Below are positions 16,868-26,291 of a stretch of 64,000 nt of DNA, one piece after another. Positions within the stretch are counted from its first letter, which is position 1. Each line of letters opens with the position of its first letter. Both the position numbers and the translations under genes were made by a program. The notes below the pieces were generated by a model. That model was not told the DNA's origin. It did no database searches and worked only from the letters and a program-made list of their open reading frames with translations. The stretch is from an uncultured Pseudohongiella sp. GTDB taxonomy: Bacteria; Pseudomonadota; Gammaproteobacteria; Pseudomonadales; Pseudohongiellaceae. The stretch spans positions 974,438 to 1,038,437 of the forward strand of contig OX638341.1 in NCBI GenBank assembly GCA_951812965.1. Reading direction: 5' to 3'.

Positions 16868-17980
16868 ATGAAAATCGAAGAGTTCAAACTCGAGCGCATA
16901 CAGTCGCTGTACGAGAATGTCGTCGAGCTGAATCTGTCCGACAGCGGCGTTCATCCGATGTCCTTGAACGATCTGCTGAGCGACGCCGAGATGAGGGAAT
17001 TACAGGCGCTGGAGCTCGGCTACGGTTGGACGAACGGCGCCGTTTCGCTGCGTGAGACCATTGCGGCGTTGTATGAGAGCCGGACGCCGGACGAAATCAT
17101 CGTTACCAACGGTTCGGCGGAAGCCAATTTTCTGCTGGTCATGTCGCTGCTTGATCCCGGGGACGAGATCGTCGTGTTCACACCCAACTATTTGCAGATC
17201 TGGGGGTGGGCGCGAGCGCTGGGCGTCAACGCAAAGACGGTGCGGCACGATGGCGATGCCGACTGGCAGCCCAGGCTTGCCGAACTGGAAGCGGCGATAT
17301 CGGCCAGTACGCGCCTGATCACGATCTGTCACCCGAATAATCCGACCGGCGCCATCATGCAGCCGGAAGGTATGCGCGAGCTGGTTCGAATTGCCGAAAG
17401 ACACGACATCTATCTGCATGCGGACGAAGTCTACAAGGGCTCGGAGTTGTACGGTCCGGAATGCGAAAGTTTTCTGGACATGTACCACAAGGCGATAGTG
17501 ACCAATGGGCTGTCCAAGGCCATGGCCTTGCCCGGGCTGAGGATCGGCTGGCTCGCCGGTCCCGTGGAGGACATCTATAAGTGCTGGCAAAGGAAGGACT
17601 ACACGTCGATCACGACATCGGCAATCAGCGAGTATGTCGCTGAGCGCGTGCTGAAACCGGAACTGCGCTCCAGGATCCTGCAGCGCAGCAGGACGATTCT
17701 GCGGGAGAACCTGACATTTTTGCAGGACTGGATCGATGCGAATGCCGAACTGGTTTCGCTCATTCCGCCGAAAGCCGGTGGTATGGCCTTCGTACACTAT
17801 CACTTCGAAGCGAACTCGACGGAACTCGTACACCGCCTGCGCGATGAGAAAGGCGTACTGCTGCTGCCGGGCGACGTGTACGGACTCGACGGCCATTTCC
17901 GTATCGGCATTGGTTCACCGCGCAGCCATCTTGAGCCCGGCCTCGAACGCATTGCGGACTACATGCGGGAAAACTACTAG
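16868..17980 (+). CDS. PLP-dependent aminotransferase, class I/II
   Basis: 370 residues from ATG 16868 (MKIEEFKLERIQ); longer starts run into unrelated sequence. Fold-type I aminotransferase: ITICHPNNPTG, YLHADEVYKGSELYG (D186 contacting the pyridine N), VTNGLSKAMALPGLRIGWLAGP (Schiff-base K217) and the C-terminal carboxylate-binding Arg in HFRIGIGSP. The N-terminus with ELNLSDSGVHPMSLNDLL and ELGYGWTNGAVSLRETIA resembles the aspartate aminotransferase / capreomycidine synthase-like branch. The amino-acid substrate is unknown. It stands alone, convergent with hldE and 65 bases after the antitoxin pseudogene. Confidence 0.88.
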   Translation: MKIEEFKLERIQSLYENVVELNLSDSGVHPMSLNDLLSDAEMRELQALELGYGWTNGAVSLRETIAALYESRTPDEIIVTNGSAEANFLLVMSLLDPGDEIVVFTPNYLQIWGWARALGVNAKTVRHDGDADWQPRLAELEAAISASTRLITICHPNNPTGAIMQPEGMRELVRIAERHDIYLHADEVYKGSELYGPECESFLDMYHKAIVTNGLSKAMALPGLRIGWLAGPVEDIYKCWQRKDYTSITTSAISEYVAERVLKPELRSRILQRSRTILRENLTFLQDWIDANAELVSLIPPKAGGMAFVHYHFEANSTELVHRLRDEKGVLLLPGDVYGLDGHFRIGIGSPRSHLEPGLERIADYMRENY

Positions 17981-18009
17981 CGCATAAGGCTTGCCGCGAA
18001 GGTTCGTAT

Positions 18010-19473
18010 TCAGACCTGGTCTGGCGATTCGTCGCCCGCCTGGCGCATTTTCTCGACGATCGCGGAAGTCGAGCAATCATCGATGAAAGCCAGCACCCGC
18101 ACGTCGCCTTCCCAGGACTTGACCAGTTCGCCGCCTACCACTTCGTCGAGCGTGTAATCGCCGCCCTTGACGAGTACGTCCGGCTGCAATTCGCGCAGCA
18201 GATCCTCCGGCGTGTCTTCGCTGAAACTCACCACCCAGTCCACGGCGCCCAACCCTGCCAGCACCCGCAGGCGGCGGTCGAGTGGATTGATCGGGCGGCC
18301 CGGCCCCTTGAGCTTGCGCACCGAGGCGTCGTCGTTGATCGCGACGATCAGGCGGTCTCCCAGCTTGCGCGCCTCGTCGAGGTAGCCGACGTGGCCGGCG
18401 TGGATGATGTCGAAGCAGCCATTGGTGAAGACGATGCGTTCGCCGTGGTCGCGGGCGTCCTGCACGGCGATGCGCAATTGACCGGCGCTCATGATGCCCC
18501 GGCCGCTGCCCTGTTCGGCAAGCAGCGCGCGGCGCAACTCGGGAGCGCTGATGGCGGCCGTGCCCAGTTTGCCCACTACCAGGCCCGCGGCCAGATTGGC
18601 CAGCACCACCGCGTCGGTCAGCTTTTCCCCCGCCGCTAGCGCCGCCGACAATACGGAAATCACCGTGTCTCCGGCGCCGGTGACATCGTAGACTTCCTGC
18701 GCTCTCGCCGGCAGATGCAATTCCGGCGCGTTCGGCCGGATCAGCGTCATGCCGAGTTCACCGCGGGTAATGAGCACGGCCTCGAGTTCCAACCGGCTGA
18801 TGAGTTCCTCGCCTTTCGCCACGAGTTCCGTCTCGTTGGCGCTCGGGCCCATGATGGCCTCGAACTCGCTCAGGTTCGGCGTAATCAGGGTCGCGCCGCG
18901 ATAACGCGAAAAGTCATTGCCCTTCGGATCGACGATGACGGGAATCTTCCGTTTCCTGCCGAGCGCTATCAGTTCCTCGACATCGCCGATTCCGCCCTTG
19001 TCGTAATCGGACAGTAGCAGAACCTGGGCTTCGGCCAGCAGACCGGCGACCTTGCCGGAAAGGCCTTCGGTATCGGCCTCGTTGAATCGTTGTTCGAAAT
19101 CGAGCCGAATGAGTTGCTGCTGATGTCCGATTACGCGCAACTTGGTGATCGTGGGTTTGTCCGGAGAACGCAGAAACTCGCAATAGACGCCGGCTGCTTC
19201 GAGCCGCGAACGCAGTTCATCGGCGGTGTCGTCGGCGCCGACGACACCGACGAGGGTGGCGGCGCTGCCGAGCGCGGCAATATTCAGGGCAACGTTGCCG
19301 GCGCCGCCCGGCCGGTCTTCGCGCTTGCCGACGCGCACGACGGGCACGGGCGCCTCGGGCGAAATCCGCGAAGCCTTGCCATGCCAGTACCGGTCGAGCA
19401 TGACATCGCCGACGACGAGCAATCGGGCGTCCTGAAAGGCGGGCATGGTGGGTTTCATGGGCTGTTTGCTCAT
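18010..19473 (-). CDS. hldE: Bifunctional heptose-7-phosphate kinase / heptose-1-phosphate adenylyltransferase
   Basis: Makes ADP-D-glycero-manno-heptose precursor for the LPS inner core; cytoplasmic. About 487 residues in two domains: a PfkB/ribokinase-like kinase (LLVVGDVMLDRYWHGKASRISPEAPVPVVRV, RPGGAGNVALN, DVTGAGDTVISVLSAAL) and a nucleotidyltransferase (VFTNGCFDIIHAGHVGYLDEARKLGD, VKGGDYTLDEVVGG). ATG 19473 or 19458 (MKPTMPAF, which aligns with the E. coli start MKVTLPEF); neither has a strong ribosome site. The frame also continues upstream through a REPIN-like element, which is not coding. It works with waaC and waaF at 31-33 kb. Confidence 0.97.
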   Translation of the reverse strand: MSKQPMKPTMPAFQDARLLVVGDVMLDRYWHGKASRISPEAPVPVVRVGKREDRPGGAGNVALNIAALGSAATLVGVVGADDTADELRSRLEAAGVYCEFLRSPDKPTITKLRVIGHQQQLIRLDFEQRFNEADTEGLSGKVAGLLAEAQVLLLSDYDKGGIGDVEELIALGRKRKIPVIVDPKGNDFSRYRGATLITPNLSEFEAIMGPSANETELVAKGEELISRLELEAVLITRGELGMTLIRPNAPELHLPARAQEVYDVTGAGDTVISVLSAALAAGEKLTDAVVLANLAAGLVVGKLGTAAISAPELRRALLAEQGSGRGIMSAGQLRIAVQDARDHGERIVFTNGCFDIIHAGHVGYLDEARKLGDRLIVAINDDASVRKLKGPGRPINPLDRRLRVLAGLGAVDWVVSFSEDTPEDLLRELQPDVLVKGGDYTLDEVVGGELVKSWEGDVRVLAFIDDCSTSAIVEKMRQAGDESPDQV

Positions 19474-19549
19474 GCTGAACAGGCGAAGCGGATCATAGCA
19501 TAGCGGTTCCGCCGCCCTGTTAACGGTTGATTCCGTTTCATGCGAGACT

Positions 19550-19628
19550 GTAGGGGCGAGGCATGCTTCGCCCGAGGGTGTTGCACGGTTTCGGGGTTGT
19601 TCGCGGGCGAGGCATGCCTCGCTCCTAC
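19550..19628. repeat. REPIN-like inverted doublet of palindromic repeats
   Basis: Two REP-like units in inverted orientation: GTAGGGGCGAGGCATGCTTC... at the left and ...GAGGCATGCCTCGCTCCTAC at the right, with a spacer (GAGGGTGTTGCACGGTTTCG, then GGGTTGTTCGC) that matches the reverse complement of the spacer in the 26.3-27.9 kb array. It lies between the divergent hldE and PSCyt genes. The rest of 19474-19734 holds no gene. Confidence 0.9.
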
Positions 19629-19734
19629 ATGCTGAAGGCGCACATGGTCTTGCCAAGTCCGGTAGCTGCCGGTATCGTTCGCTTCATAAGAGAGAATCCT
19701 CATCGATCCTGAAACGGGTCTGCGCGAGGTGACG

Positions 19735-22350
19735 ATGCGCTCACTGTCAGTACCTGACCTGGTGATGTCGGCCGCCGTGCTGGCGATGGCCGGTTTCCTG
19801 CCCGTTGCCGTCCAGGCCCAGTCCGACGCTGAATTCTTCAGCCATGAAATCCGCCCGATCATGGAGCGCACCTGCTGGAACTGTCACGGTGCGGCGATCC
19901 AGAGTTCCGGGCTCGATCTGAGCACTCGGGAAAAAGCCCTTGAAGGCGGCAATCGCGGCCCGGCCATCGTGCCGGGGGACGCCGCCGCCAGCCGCCTGTT
20001 CCGGCAACTTGCGGGCATGGAAGGTCCTGTCATGCCTCTGGGCGTGCCGCTGCCGGAAGAAGATGTCGAAAAGTTCCGCGCCTGGATCGAAGCCGGAGCG
20101 GTGTGGGACGACGAGCCGGCTACCACCGTCGCCGCCAGCGAATTCTCGACATTCGTCACCGACGTGCCGGCGTCGGCGCGCGACTATTGGGCTTTCCGGC
20201 TCCCCGAGCAGGCGCCTCCGCCCGCCGAGAACGGGTTCGACCATCCCATCGATCGCTTCCTGGAGCGGAAACGCCGGGAGCAGGGCGTTACCGCGGCGCC
20301 GCGGGCCGAGAAGGCGGCACTATTACGCCGGGCTTATCTCGATCTGCTGGGCCTGCCGCCGACCGTAGAGGAACTCGAAACCTTTCTGGCCGACACCGCC
20401 CCCGGGGCCTGGGAGCGGCAAATCGACAAGCTGCTGGCATCGAAGCACTATGGCGAACGCTGGGGGCGCCACTGGCTGGATGTGGCGCGGTACGCCGACT
20501 CCGACGGCTACGAGCAGGATGTTGACCGCGCCGATGCCTGGCGCTATCGCGACTACGTCGTTGACGCCTTCAACAACGACAAACCCTACGACCGGTTCAT
20601 CACCGAACAGATCGCCGGCGACGAACTCGATGAGACCACCCATGAAACCCGCATAGCCACCGGCTTCTTGCGCGCGGGACCGCGGGTGAACTTCCGCGAG
20701 AAAGACAACCCCGAGCGGCGCTGGGACTATCTCGACGATGTCGTCGCGACCCTGGGCCGGGGCGTGCTGGGCATGACTATCCAGTGCGCCCGCTGTCACG
20801 ACCACAAGTTCGATCCGATCCTGCAGAAAGATTATTACAGCATGACGGCCTCGATTTTCGGCTACGTGGAAACCGATTGGCCGATGCTGCCGGATGAACA
20901 GGCCCTTGCATACCTCGCCAGGACAGCGGAACTGGACGAGCGGGTTTCGGCCGTCCGCGAACAGATAAGGGAGATCGAACAACCCTACCTGACGGAACTG
21001 AAGATCGAGCGAATTCGAAGGGATTTTCCCAGCGACGTGCTGGAGGCGGTGCTCACGCCGGAAGAGGAGCGCAGCGACGGGCAGCAGTTGCTGGCCGCGC
21101 AGGTACTGACCATCGGCGTGCCGCGTGACCAGGTGGACGCCGCCATGCCGGAGCCGGACAAGGTCCGCCGGCAAGCGTTGCGCCGGAGAATTGAGGAAAT
21201 CGAGGCGCAGCGGCCGCCGCAGCCGCCGATGATGGAAGTCGTTACCGACGGCGATTACCGCTACACGCCGGACCGAGCCGGAGACAACGTCCTGGGCTGT
21301 CCGGAGTGCCGCATCAGAATGGAAGAGCCTGGCAGTTTCCTGCATCAGGGCCAAGGCGCCTATGAAGTGCCGTCGTCGCCGTTCCTGATTCGCGGCGACC
21401 CGTTCAGTCCCGGCCCGGAAATGGAGCCGGCCTTTCTGACCGTTGCCACCTATGGCGACCCGCCCACCGAAATTCCCCGGCCCGACGGCCGCACTTCCGG
21501 GCGCAGGCTGGCCCTGGCGCAATGGATCACTTCGGAAGACAATCCCCTGACCGCGCGGGTCTGGGTGAATCGTGTCTGGCACCACCATTTCGGCCGCGGC
21601 ATCGTCGCCAGCCTGGACAACTTCGGCGTGGTCGGTGACCGCCCCAGCCATCCTGAACTGCTGGACTGGCTTGCGATTGAGTTCATGGAAAACGGCTGGA
21701 GCACCAAGGACCTGCATCGCCTGATCATGAGTTCGGAGGCCTATGTCATGGCCTCGTCCTGGGACAATGAACAGAACGCCGCCGAGGACCCCGAGAATCA
21801 TCTGCTGTGGCGCTACCGGCCGCAGCGCCTGGAAGCCGAAGCGATTCGAGACGTAATGATGGCGACCAGCGGCGGCATCGACCTGAGCATCGGCGGCAAG
21901 CCGGTCTTTCCCTATATTCCGCAGGAAATTCTGGACACCGCCCAGGCTTACGGCCGCTGGGACAATCAGGTCGACGGGCCGGAAGCATGGCGCCGCAGCC
22001 TCTACGTCTATCGCCGCCGTACATTGACCTTCCCGTTTTTCGAGACATTCGATTTGCCGGATCAGAACATCACGGCCGCCTATCGCAATACCTCGACCGT
22101 AGCGCCCCAGGCGTTGACCCTGATGAACAACGAGTTTGTGCTCGGGCAGGCGCGCCTTTTCGCACGCCGAATAGAAGAACAGGCCCCATACGACGTGGAC
22201 CGGCAGGTGGATCTGGTGTATCGGACCGCCGTGGCCAGGGCGCCCGCCCCGGAAGAGGCCGACCTGGCGCGGCAACTGGTGGCGGGCGGCTCGCTGGAAG
22301 ATCTCACTCATGTAGTCTTCAACCTGAGTGAGTTCCTGTACAGGAGATAG
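19735..22350 (+). CDS. PSCyt1/PSCyt2/PSD1-domain c-type cytochrome protein
   Basis: 871 residues, exported. Signal peptide (SVPDLVMSAAVLAMAGFLPVAVQA), then a planctomycete-type cytochrome C domain with one CxxCH heme site (RTCWNCHG, preceded by FFSHEIRPIM), then DUF1549 (AALLRRAYLDLLGLPPTVEELE; YGERWGRHWLDVARYADSDG), then DUF1553 (TARVWVNRVWHHHFGRGIVASLDNFGVVGDRPSHPELLDWLA; DLHRLIMSSEAYVMAS). A further CARCH-type motif (QCARCHDHKFDPI) sits in DUF1549. ATG 19735 follows a GAGGTG site. It is paired with the DUF1501 gene 4 bases downstream, the usual arrangement. Its role in the cell is not established; a periplasmic oxidative function is commonly assumed. Confidence 0.93.
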   Translation: MRSLSVPDLVMSAAVLAMAGFLPVAVQAQSDAEFFSHEIRPIMERTCWNCHGAAIQSSGLDLSTREKALEGGNRGPAIVPGDAAASRLFRQLAGMEGPVMPLGVPLPEEDVEKFRAWIEAGAVWDDEPATTVAASEFSTFVTDVPASARDYWAFRLPEQAPPPAENGFDHPIDRFLERKRREQGVTAAPRAEKAALLRRAYLDLLGLPPTVEELETFLADTAPGAWERQIDKLLASKHYGERWGRHWLDVARYADSDGYEQDVDRADAWRYRDYVVDAFNNDKPYDRFITEQIAGDELDETTHETRIATGFLRAGPRVNFREKDNPERRWDYLDDVVATLGRGVLGMTIQCARCHDHKFDPILQKDYYSMTASIFGYVETDWPMLPDEQALAYLARTAELDERVSAVREQIREIEQPYLTELKIERIRRDFPSDVLEAVLTPEEERSDGQQLLAAQVLTIGVPRDQVDAAMPEPDKVRRQALRRRIEEIEAQRPPQPPMMEVVTDGDYRYTPDRAGDNVLGCPECRIRMEEPGSFLHQGQGAYEVPSSPFLIRGDPFSPGPEMEPAFLTVATYGDPPTEIPRPDGRTSGRRLALAQWITSEDNPLTARVWVNRVWHHHFGRGIVASLDNFGVVGDRPSHPELLDWLAIEFMENGWSTKDLHRLIMSSEAYVMASSWDNEQNAAEDPENHLLWRYRPQRLEAEAIRDVMMATSGGIDLSIGGKPVFPYIPQEILDTAQAYGRWDNQVDGPEAWRRSLYVYRRRTLTFPFFETFDLPDQNITAAYRNTSTVAPQALTLMNNEFVLGQARLFARRIEEQAPYDVDRQVDLVYRTAVARAPAPEEADLARQLVAGGSLEDLTHVVFNLSEFLYRR

Positions 22351-22354
22351 CGAC

Positions 22355-23827
22355 ATGCATGACAAGCCGAAGAAGAAATTCTGGTCGCGCCGGGACTTTC
22401 TCATGCAGTCCGGCGGCGGTATTGCCGGCCTGGCCCTGGCCTCGCTGATGCACGATGACCGGGCGTTCGCGCAATCGGCGCTGCCTGGCGGGCCCCAATG
22501 CGCGGAGCAGTTTCCGGGCGCGTTTGCACCGAAACCGCCGCATTTCACCCCGCGGGCGAAAAACGTCATCTCCCTGTTCATGAGCGGCGGGCCGAGCCAG
22601 ATCGACACCTTCGATTACAAGCCGGCTCTGACCAAGTATGCCGGGCAGCCGTTGGAAGACCTGATCGGTGAAAAATTCGCCGTCCGTCAGGGCATGCCCG
22701 GCCCGTTGATGCCGAGTCCGTTCGAATTCAGGCAATACGGTGAAAGCGGAATGTGGGTCTCGGAATTGTTTCCGCATCTGTCCGCGCATGTGGACGATAT
22801 TGCCTTCGTCAAGTCCCTGTATGGCAGATCCAACGATCACATCCAGGCGACCTACGAAATGCAGACCGGCCAGATCAGCATGGGCTTTCCCAGCGTGGGC
22901 TGCTGGGTGACCTACGGGCTGGGTTCCGAAAGTTCCAGCCTGCCGGCTTTCGTGGTGATGACGGATTATCGCGGCGGGCCTCTCGGCGGGCCGAACGACT
23001 GGGGTTCGGGTTTCATGCCGGCCAGCTACCAGGGCACGCTGTTCCGTTCGAGCGGAGACCCGATCGTGGACCTTGAAACGCCGGAATCGATGACTCCGGA
23101 GCGGCAAAGGGCGCGTCTGGAAGTGCTGGCCCAATTGAATCGCATGGACATGGAGAAGTATCCGGGCAATTCCGAACTGGCCGCGCGGATCTCCTCCTAC
23201 GAACTGGCCTATCGCATGCAGGGTTGCGCGCCGGAGGCCATCGACATTCGTACCGAGTCCGAGGCCACCAGGAGTCTGTACGGGCTTGACGACCCTCTTA
23301 CCGAGCCGTTCGGCAAACAGTGCCTGATGGCGCGGCGCCTGGTGGAGCGGGGCGTGCGCTTCGTTCAGCTATTCATGGGCGGCGTCGGGGTTCAGAACAC
23401 CGATACCTGGGACGCACACAGCAATCTGGTGGAAAATCATACCTTGCACGCCGCGGAATCCGACAAGCCGATCGCCGGACTGATCGCCGACCTGAAGTCG
23501 CGGGGAATGCTGGATGACACGCTGATCTTGTGGCACGGGGAATTCGGCCGCATGCCGATTTCCCAGCGCGGCGTGGGCCGCGATCATAATCCGGGCGCCC
23601 AGACCGCACTGATGATCGGGGCCGGCATTCAGGGCGGCCAGGCGATCGGGGCTTCCGACGAATGGGGCTACAAGGCGCAGGAGCAGCCGATCTCGCCCCA
23701 CGACTTGCATGCCACGATCCTGCATCTGCTCGGTCTCGATCACGAAAAGCTGACGTATCGCTACAGCGGCCGCGATTATCGTTTGTCGGATATCGACGGC
23801 AAACCGATTCCGCAGATCATTGCCTGA
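22355..23827 (+). CDS. DUF1501 (sulfatase-fold) Tat-exported protein
   Basis: 490 residues, ATG 22355 preceded by CAGGAGATAG. The twin-arginine signal is KFWSRRDFLMQSGGGIAGLALASLM. DUF1501 blocks are NVISLFMSGGPSQIDTFDYKPAL, RGVRFVQLFMGG, TDTWDAHSNLVENH, TLILWHGEFGRMP and GRDHNPGAQTALMIGAG, which lies on the alkaline phosphatase/sulfatase fold. It is co-transcribed with the PSCyt/PSD1 gene, with which DUF1501 proteins almost always pair, and is presumably a periplasmic partner. Its stop overlaps the start region of lpxL by 8 bases. Confidence 0.93.
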   Translation: MHDKPKKKFWSRRDFLMQSGGGIAGLALASLMHDDRAFAQSALPGGPQCAEQFPGAFAPKPPHFTPRAKNVISLFMSGGPSQIDTFDYKPALTKYAGQPLEDLIGEKFAVRQGMPGPLMPSPFEFRQYGESGMWVSELFPHLSAHVDDIAFVKSLYGRSNDHIQATYEMQTGQISMGFPSVGCWVTYGLGSESSSLPAFVVMTDYRGGPLGGPNDWGSGFMPASYQGTLFRSSGDPIVDLETPESMTPERQRARLEVLAQLNRMDMEKYPGNSELAARISSYELAYRMQGCAPEAIDIRTESEATRSLYGLDDPLTEPFGKQCLMARRLVERGVRFVQLFMGGVGVQNTDTWDAHSNLVENHTLHAAESDKPIAGLIADLKSRGMLDDTLILWHGEFGRMPISQRGVGRDHNPGAQTALMIGAGIQGGQAIGASDEWGYKAQEQPISPHDLHATILHLLGLDHEKLTYRYSGRDYRLSDIDGKPIPQIIA

Positions 23828-24767
23828 TCGCCGCGGCCGGCCAAGCGCTTCCGGCGAGTTTGTGCGCTTGCGGCAATTTACCGGTCCCCGTTATTGGCCC
23901 GTTTGGGTGTTTGTCTTGCTCGGCAGGGCGATTGCCTGGTTGCCGTTTTCCTGGCAGATGAGGCTCGGCGCCGGCATCGGGCGTCTCAGCCATCTTCTGG
24001 CGCGGCGGCGCCGGCGCATTTGCGAAGTCAATTTACGGCTGTGCTTTCCCGAACTGGATGCCGGCGAGCTTCAGCGACTGGTGCGCCGGACCTTCGTTTC
24101 GAATGGCATCGGCCTCGTGGAAGTCGCCATATCCTGGTATCGCGACCCTGAGGACTTTCGCTCCCGCGTCCGTATCGACGGGCTGGAGCACCTGCAAGAG
24201 GCCGTGGCGAAAGGCCGCGGCGTGCTGCTCGTCGCCGCACATTTAACCACGCTCGAAATCGGCGGTTTCCTGCTGAGTTTGTTTCACCCGATGGCAGTCA
24301 CGTATCGAGCACACGAAAATCCGCTGTTCGACGCCGTGATGTTCAATTGCCGCCGGCGTATTCATCCGCGCGTGATCGAGCGGCGCGACGTGCGCGGCAT
24401 GCTGCGCTGCCTGCGTGAAGGACTTGTCGTGTGGTATGCGCCGGATCAGGATTACGGCGCGCGCCGCGCGGTGTTCGTACCGTTCTTCGGCGTGACTGCG
24501 GCAACAATCACCGCAACCGGCCGCTTTGCCGAATCGAACGGTTCGCCCGTGCTGTTCTTCAGTCATTACCGGAAGTCCGGTAATTCGGGCTACCATCTTC
24601 GCATCAGCCCCGAACTGGAAGAATTTCCCAGTGGCGACGAACGCAAAGACGCCATCAGAATCAATCGGCTGGTCGAAGAAGCGGTTCGCGAACAACCGGA
24701 CCAGTACTTGTGGTTGCACCGGCGCTTCAAGACCCGGGAAGCCGGCGACCCCGGCCCCTACCGCTAG
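23820..24767 (+). CDS. lpxL: Lipid A biosynthesis lauroyl acyltransferase (LpxL/HtrB type)
   Basis: Transfers an acyl chain from acyl-ACP to Kdo2-lipid IVA at the inner membrane. 315 residues from TTG 23820 (GTG 23862 is the alternative). Close to E. coli HtrB in layout: GPRYWPVWVFVLLGRAIAWLP membrane anchor, NLRLCFPEL, the catalytic H(X4)E motif (H141-E146, AAHLTTLEIGG), VWYAPDQDYGARRAVFVPFFG and the end QYLWLHRRFKTRE. Unlike the 9.4 kb relative it has the full catalytic motif. It overlaps the DUF1501 stop and is followed 18 bases later by a membrane glycosyltransferase. Confidence 0.93.
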   Translation: MPDRRGRPSASGEFVRLRQFTGPRYWPVWVFVLLGRAIAWLPFSWQMRLGAGIGRLSHLLARRRRRICEVNLRLCFPELDAGELQRLVRRTFVSNGIGLVEVAISWYRDPEDFRSRVRIDGLEHLQEAVAKGRGVLLVAAHLTTLEIGGFLLSLFHPMAVTYRAHENPLFDAVMFNCRRRIHPRVIERRDVRGMLRCLREGLVVWYAPDQDYGARRAVFVPFFGVTAATITATGRFAESNGSPVLFFSHYRKSGNSGYHLRISPELEEFPSGDERKDAIRINRLVEEAVREQPDQYLWLHRRFKTREAGDPGPYR

Positions 24768-24785
24768 CATCGGGGCGGCCGCGCC

Positions 24786-26291
24786 ATGAGCAGTGCCATC
24801 GACAGAATGAGCGCACGCCTGGAAAAGGTGGACCCGCGACTTTGGGCCGTAGCGGCAAGCCTGCTGCTTTCCGTCTATGCCGCCATTACCGTCTCCATAC
24901 CCAACGACGACGCCTTTGTTTACATACGAACTGCGGAAATCTTCCAGCAGCAGGGCATCGGCGCCGCCTTCGATCACTTCGCCTGGGCCGGCTATTCGGT
25001 ATTGATCGGACTGACTGCCGCCGCCGGACTCGAACTGTTCACCGCGGCCTACCTGTTGAATGGATTGTTTTTCGCCATCCTGACCTACGCGTTCATCGGC
25101 ATTTGCCGCGAGTTTTCCGAAGACCGCCAACTGCTTGCGTTCGCCGCACTGACCATATTGCTGTTCCCCGAAATCAACGAGTACCGCTTCCAGATCCTGC
25201 GCGACTCCGGCTTCTGGGCTTTCTCGCTGCTCGGCATCTGGTGGCTGATTCGTTATGGCGCCGAAGGCGCCTGGAGGTTCTGCCTGTACTTTTGCGGCGC
25301 AATGCTGCTGGCCGCGATCTTTCGCCCCGAGGCAATACTGTACCTGCTGCTGGCGCCGGTTTGCCTGCTGTTCGACCAACGCCACCAGCGCGCGAAGCGC
25401 TACCAGCTTAGCGGCCGGGCGCTTGCCGTCGCGGCCGGCGTCCTGTTACTGTTTTTTCTGGCGGGCCTGGCGCTAAATCTGGATCTGCTGCAACAATTGA
25501 TTACACAGGGCTCGGTCTACGTTCCCTTCCTGCAGTCCCTGTTCGACCCGGGCAGCCGGGAAATCGCCGAAGCCATTTTCGGCGAACACGCCGCCACCTA
25601 TTCAGGCCACTACCTGCCGCTGATCCTGGTGGCGGGACTGATGGTCATCCTCATCGCCGAACTGCTCTACGCAGTCGGCATGCCCTTCACTCTCATTCTG
25701 GCCTGGGGCTGGTGGAAGAAATGGCTTATGCCGAATCGCGACAAGGCCTTGCCCATAATCGCATTCGCGGTAATCAACCTGCTAATCGTATTGGCCTTCG
25801 TCCTCGTGACGCGCTACCTGACCAGCCGCTACGCCATGACATTCAGCCTTGCCCTGGCCCTGGCCGTCCCATTCATAGCACGCGAAATGCTAAAGCGCGC
25901 ACCGCCGGGCACGCGACTTGCGCCCTGGCTGCTAGCACTGTTCTTCGCATTTTCCGCCGTGGATTCCTACTACACCTTCGGACGCTCAAAGACCTACATC
26001 CACGACGCCGTAGAATGGCTGAACGAAAACCCCGACCAGAACACACAACTACTAACCAACAACCGCGCAGCCGCGTACTACAGCGACAAAGTCACCGAAT
26101 ACGACCAGGTCCAGTCGCGCCTCACCGAGCAGCAAATCCTCGCAATGGCACCCGGCGACATCATCGTCGTAGCAACTTCCCCAGCAATCGAACAACTGCT
26201 CTCAAGACTAGCAATTGCGACCCTGCTAGAGCCGGCAGCCGCATTCCCGAACGCCCAGCAACCCCTGATACAAATCTACCGGCGTTTGTAG
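24786..26291 (+). CDS. GT-C type membrane glycosyltransferase (ArnT/PMT-like)
   Basis: 501 residues with about ten or more membrane helices. The first extracytoplasmic loop, following helix 1, carries IPNDDAFVYIRTAEIFQQQG, whose acidic pair is the usual GT-C catalytic position. FRPEAILYLLLAPVCLL and TSRYAMTFSLALALAVPFIAREM are later helices, and a C-terminal soluble part ends the protein. Enzymes of this kind use lipid-linked sugars on the periplasmic face; with lpxL just upstream, LPS modification is plausible. The last seven codons (IQIYRRL and TAG) are part of the tandem repeat that follows: the TAG is contained in GTAGGGGC. Confidence 0.82.
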   Translation: MSSAIDRMSARLEKVDPRLWAVAASLLLSVYAAITVSIPNDDAFVYIRTAEIFQQQGIGAAFDHFAWAGYSVLIGLTAAAGLELFTAAYLLNGLFFAILTYAFIGICREFSEDRQLLAFAALTILLFPEINEYRFQILRDSGFWAFSLLGIWWLIRYGAEGAWRFCLYFCGAMLLAAIFRPEAILYLLLAPVCLLFDQRHQRAKRYQLSGRALAVAAGVLLLFFLAGLALNLDLLQQLITQGSVYVPFLQSLFDPGSREIAEAIFGEHAATYSGHYLPLILVAGLMVILIAELLYAVGMPFTLILAWGWWKKWLMPNRDKALPIIAFAVINLLIVLAFVLVTRYLTSRYAMTFSLALALAVPFIAREMLKRAPPGTRLAPWLLALFFAFSAVDSYYTFGRSKTYIHDAVEWLNENPDQNTQLLTNNRAAAYYSDKVTEYDQVQSRLTEQQILAMAPGDIIVVATSPAIEQLLSRLAIATLLEPAAAFPNAQQPLIQIYRRL

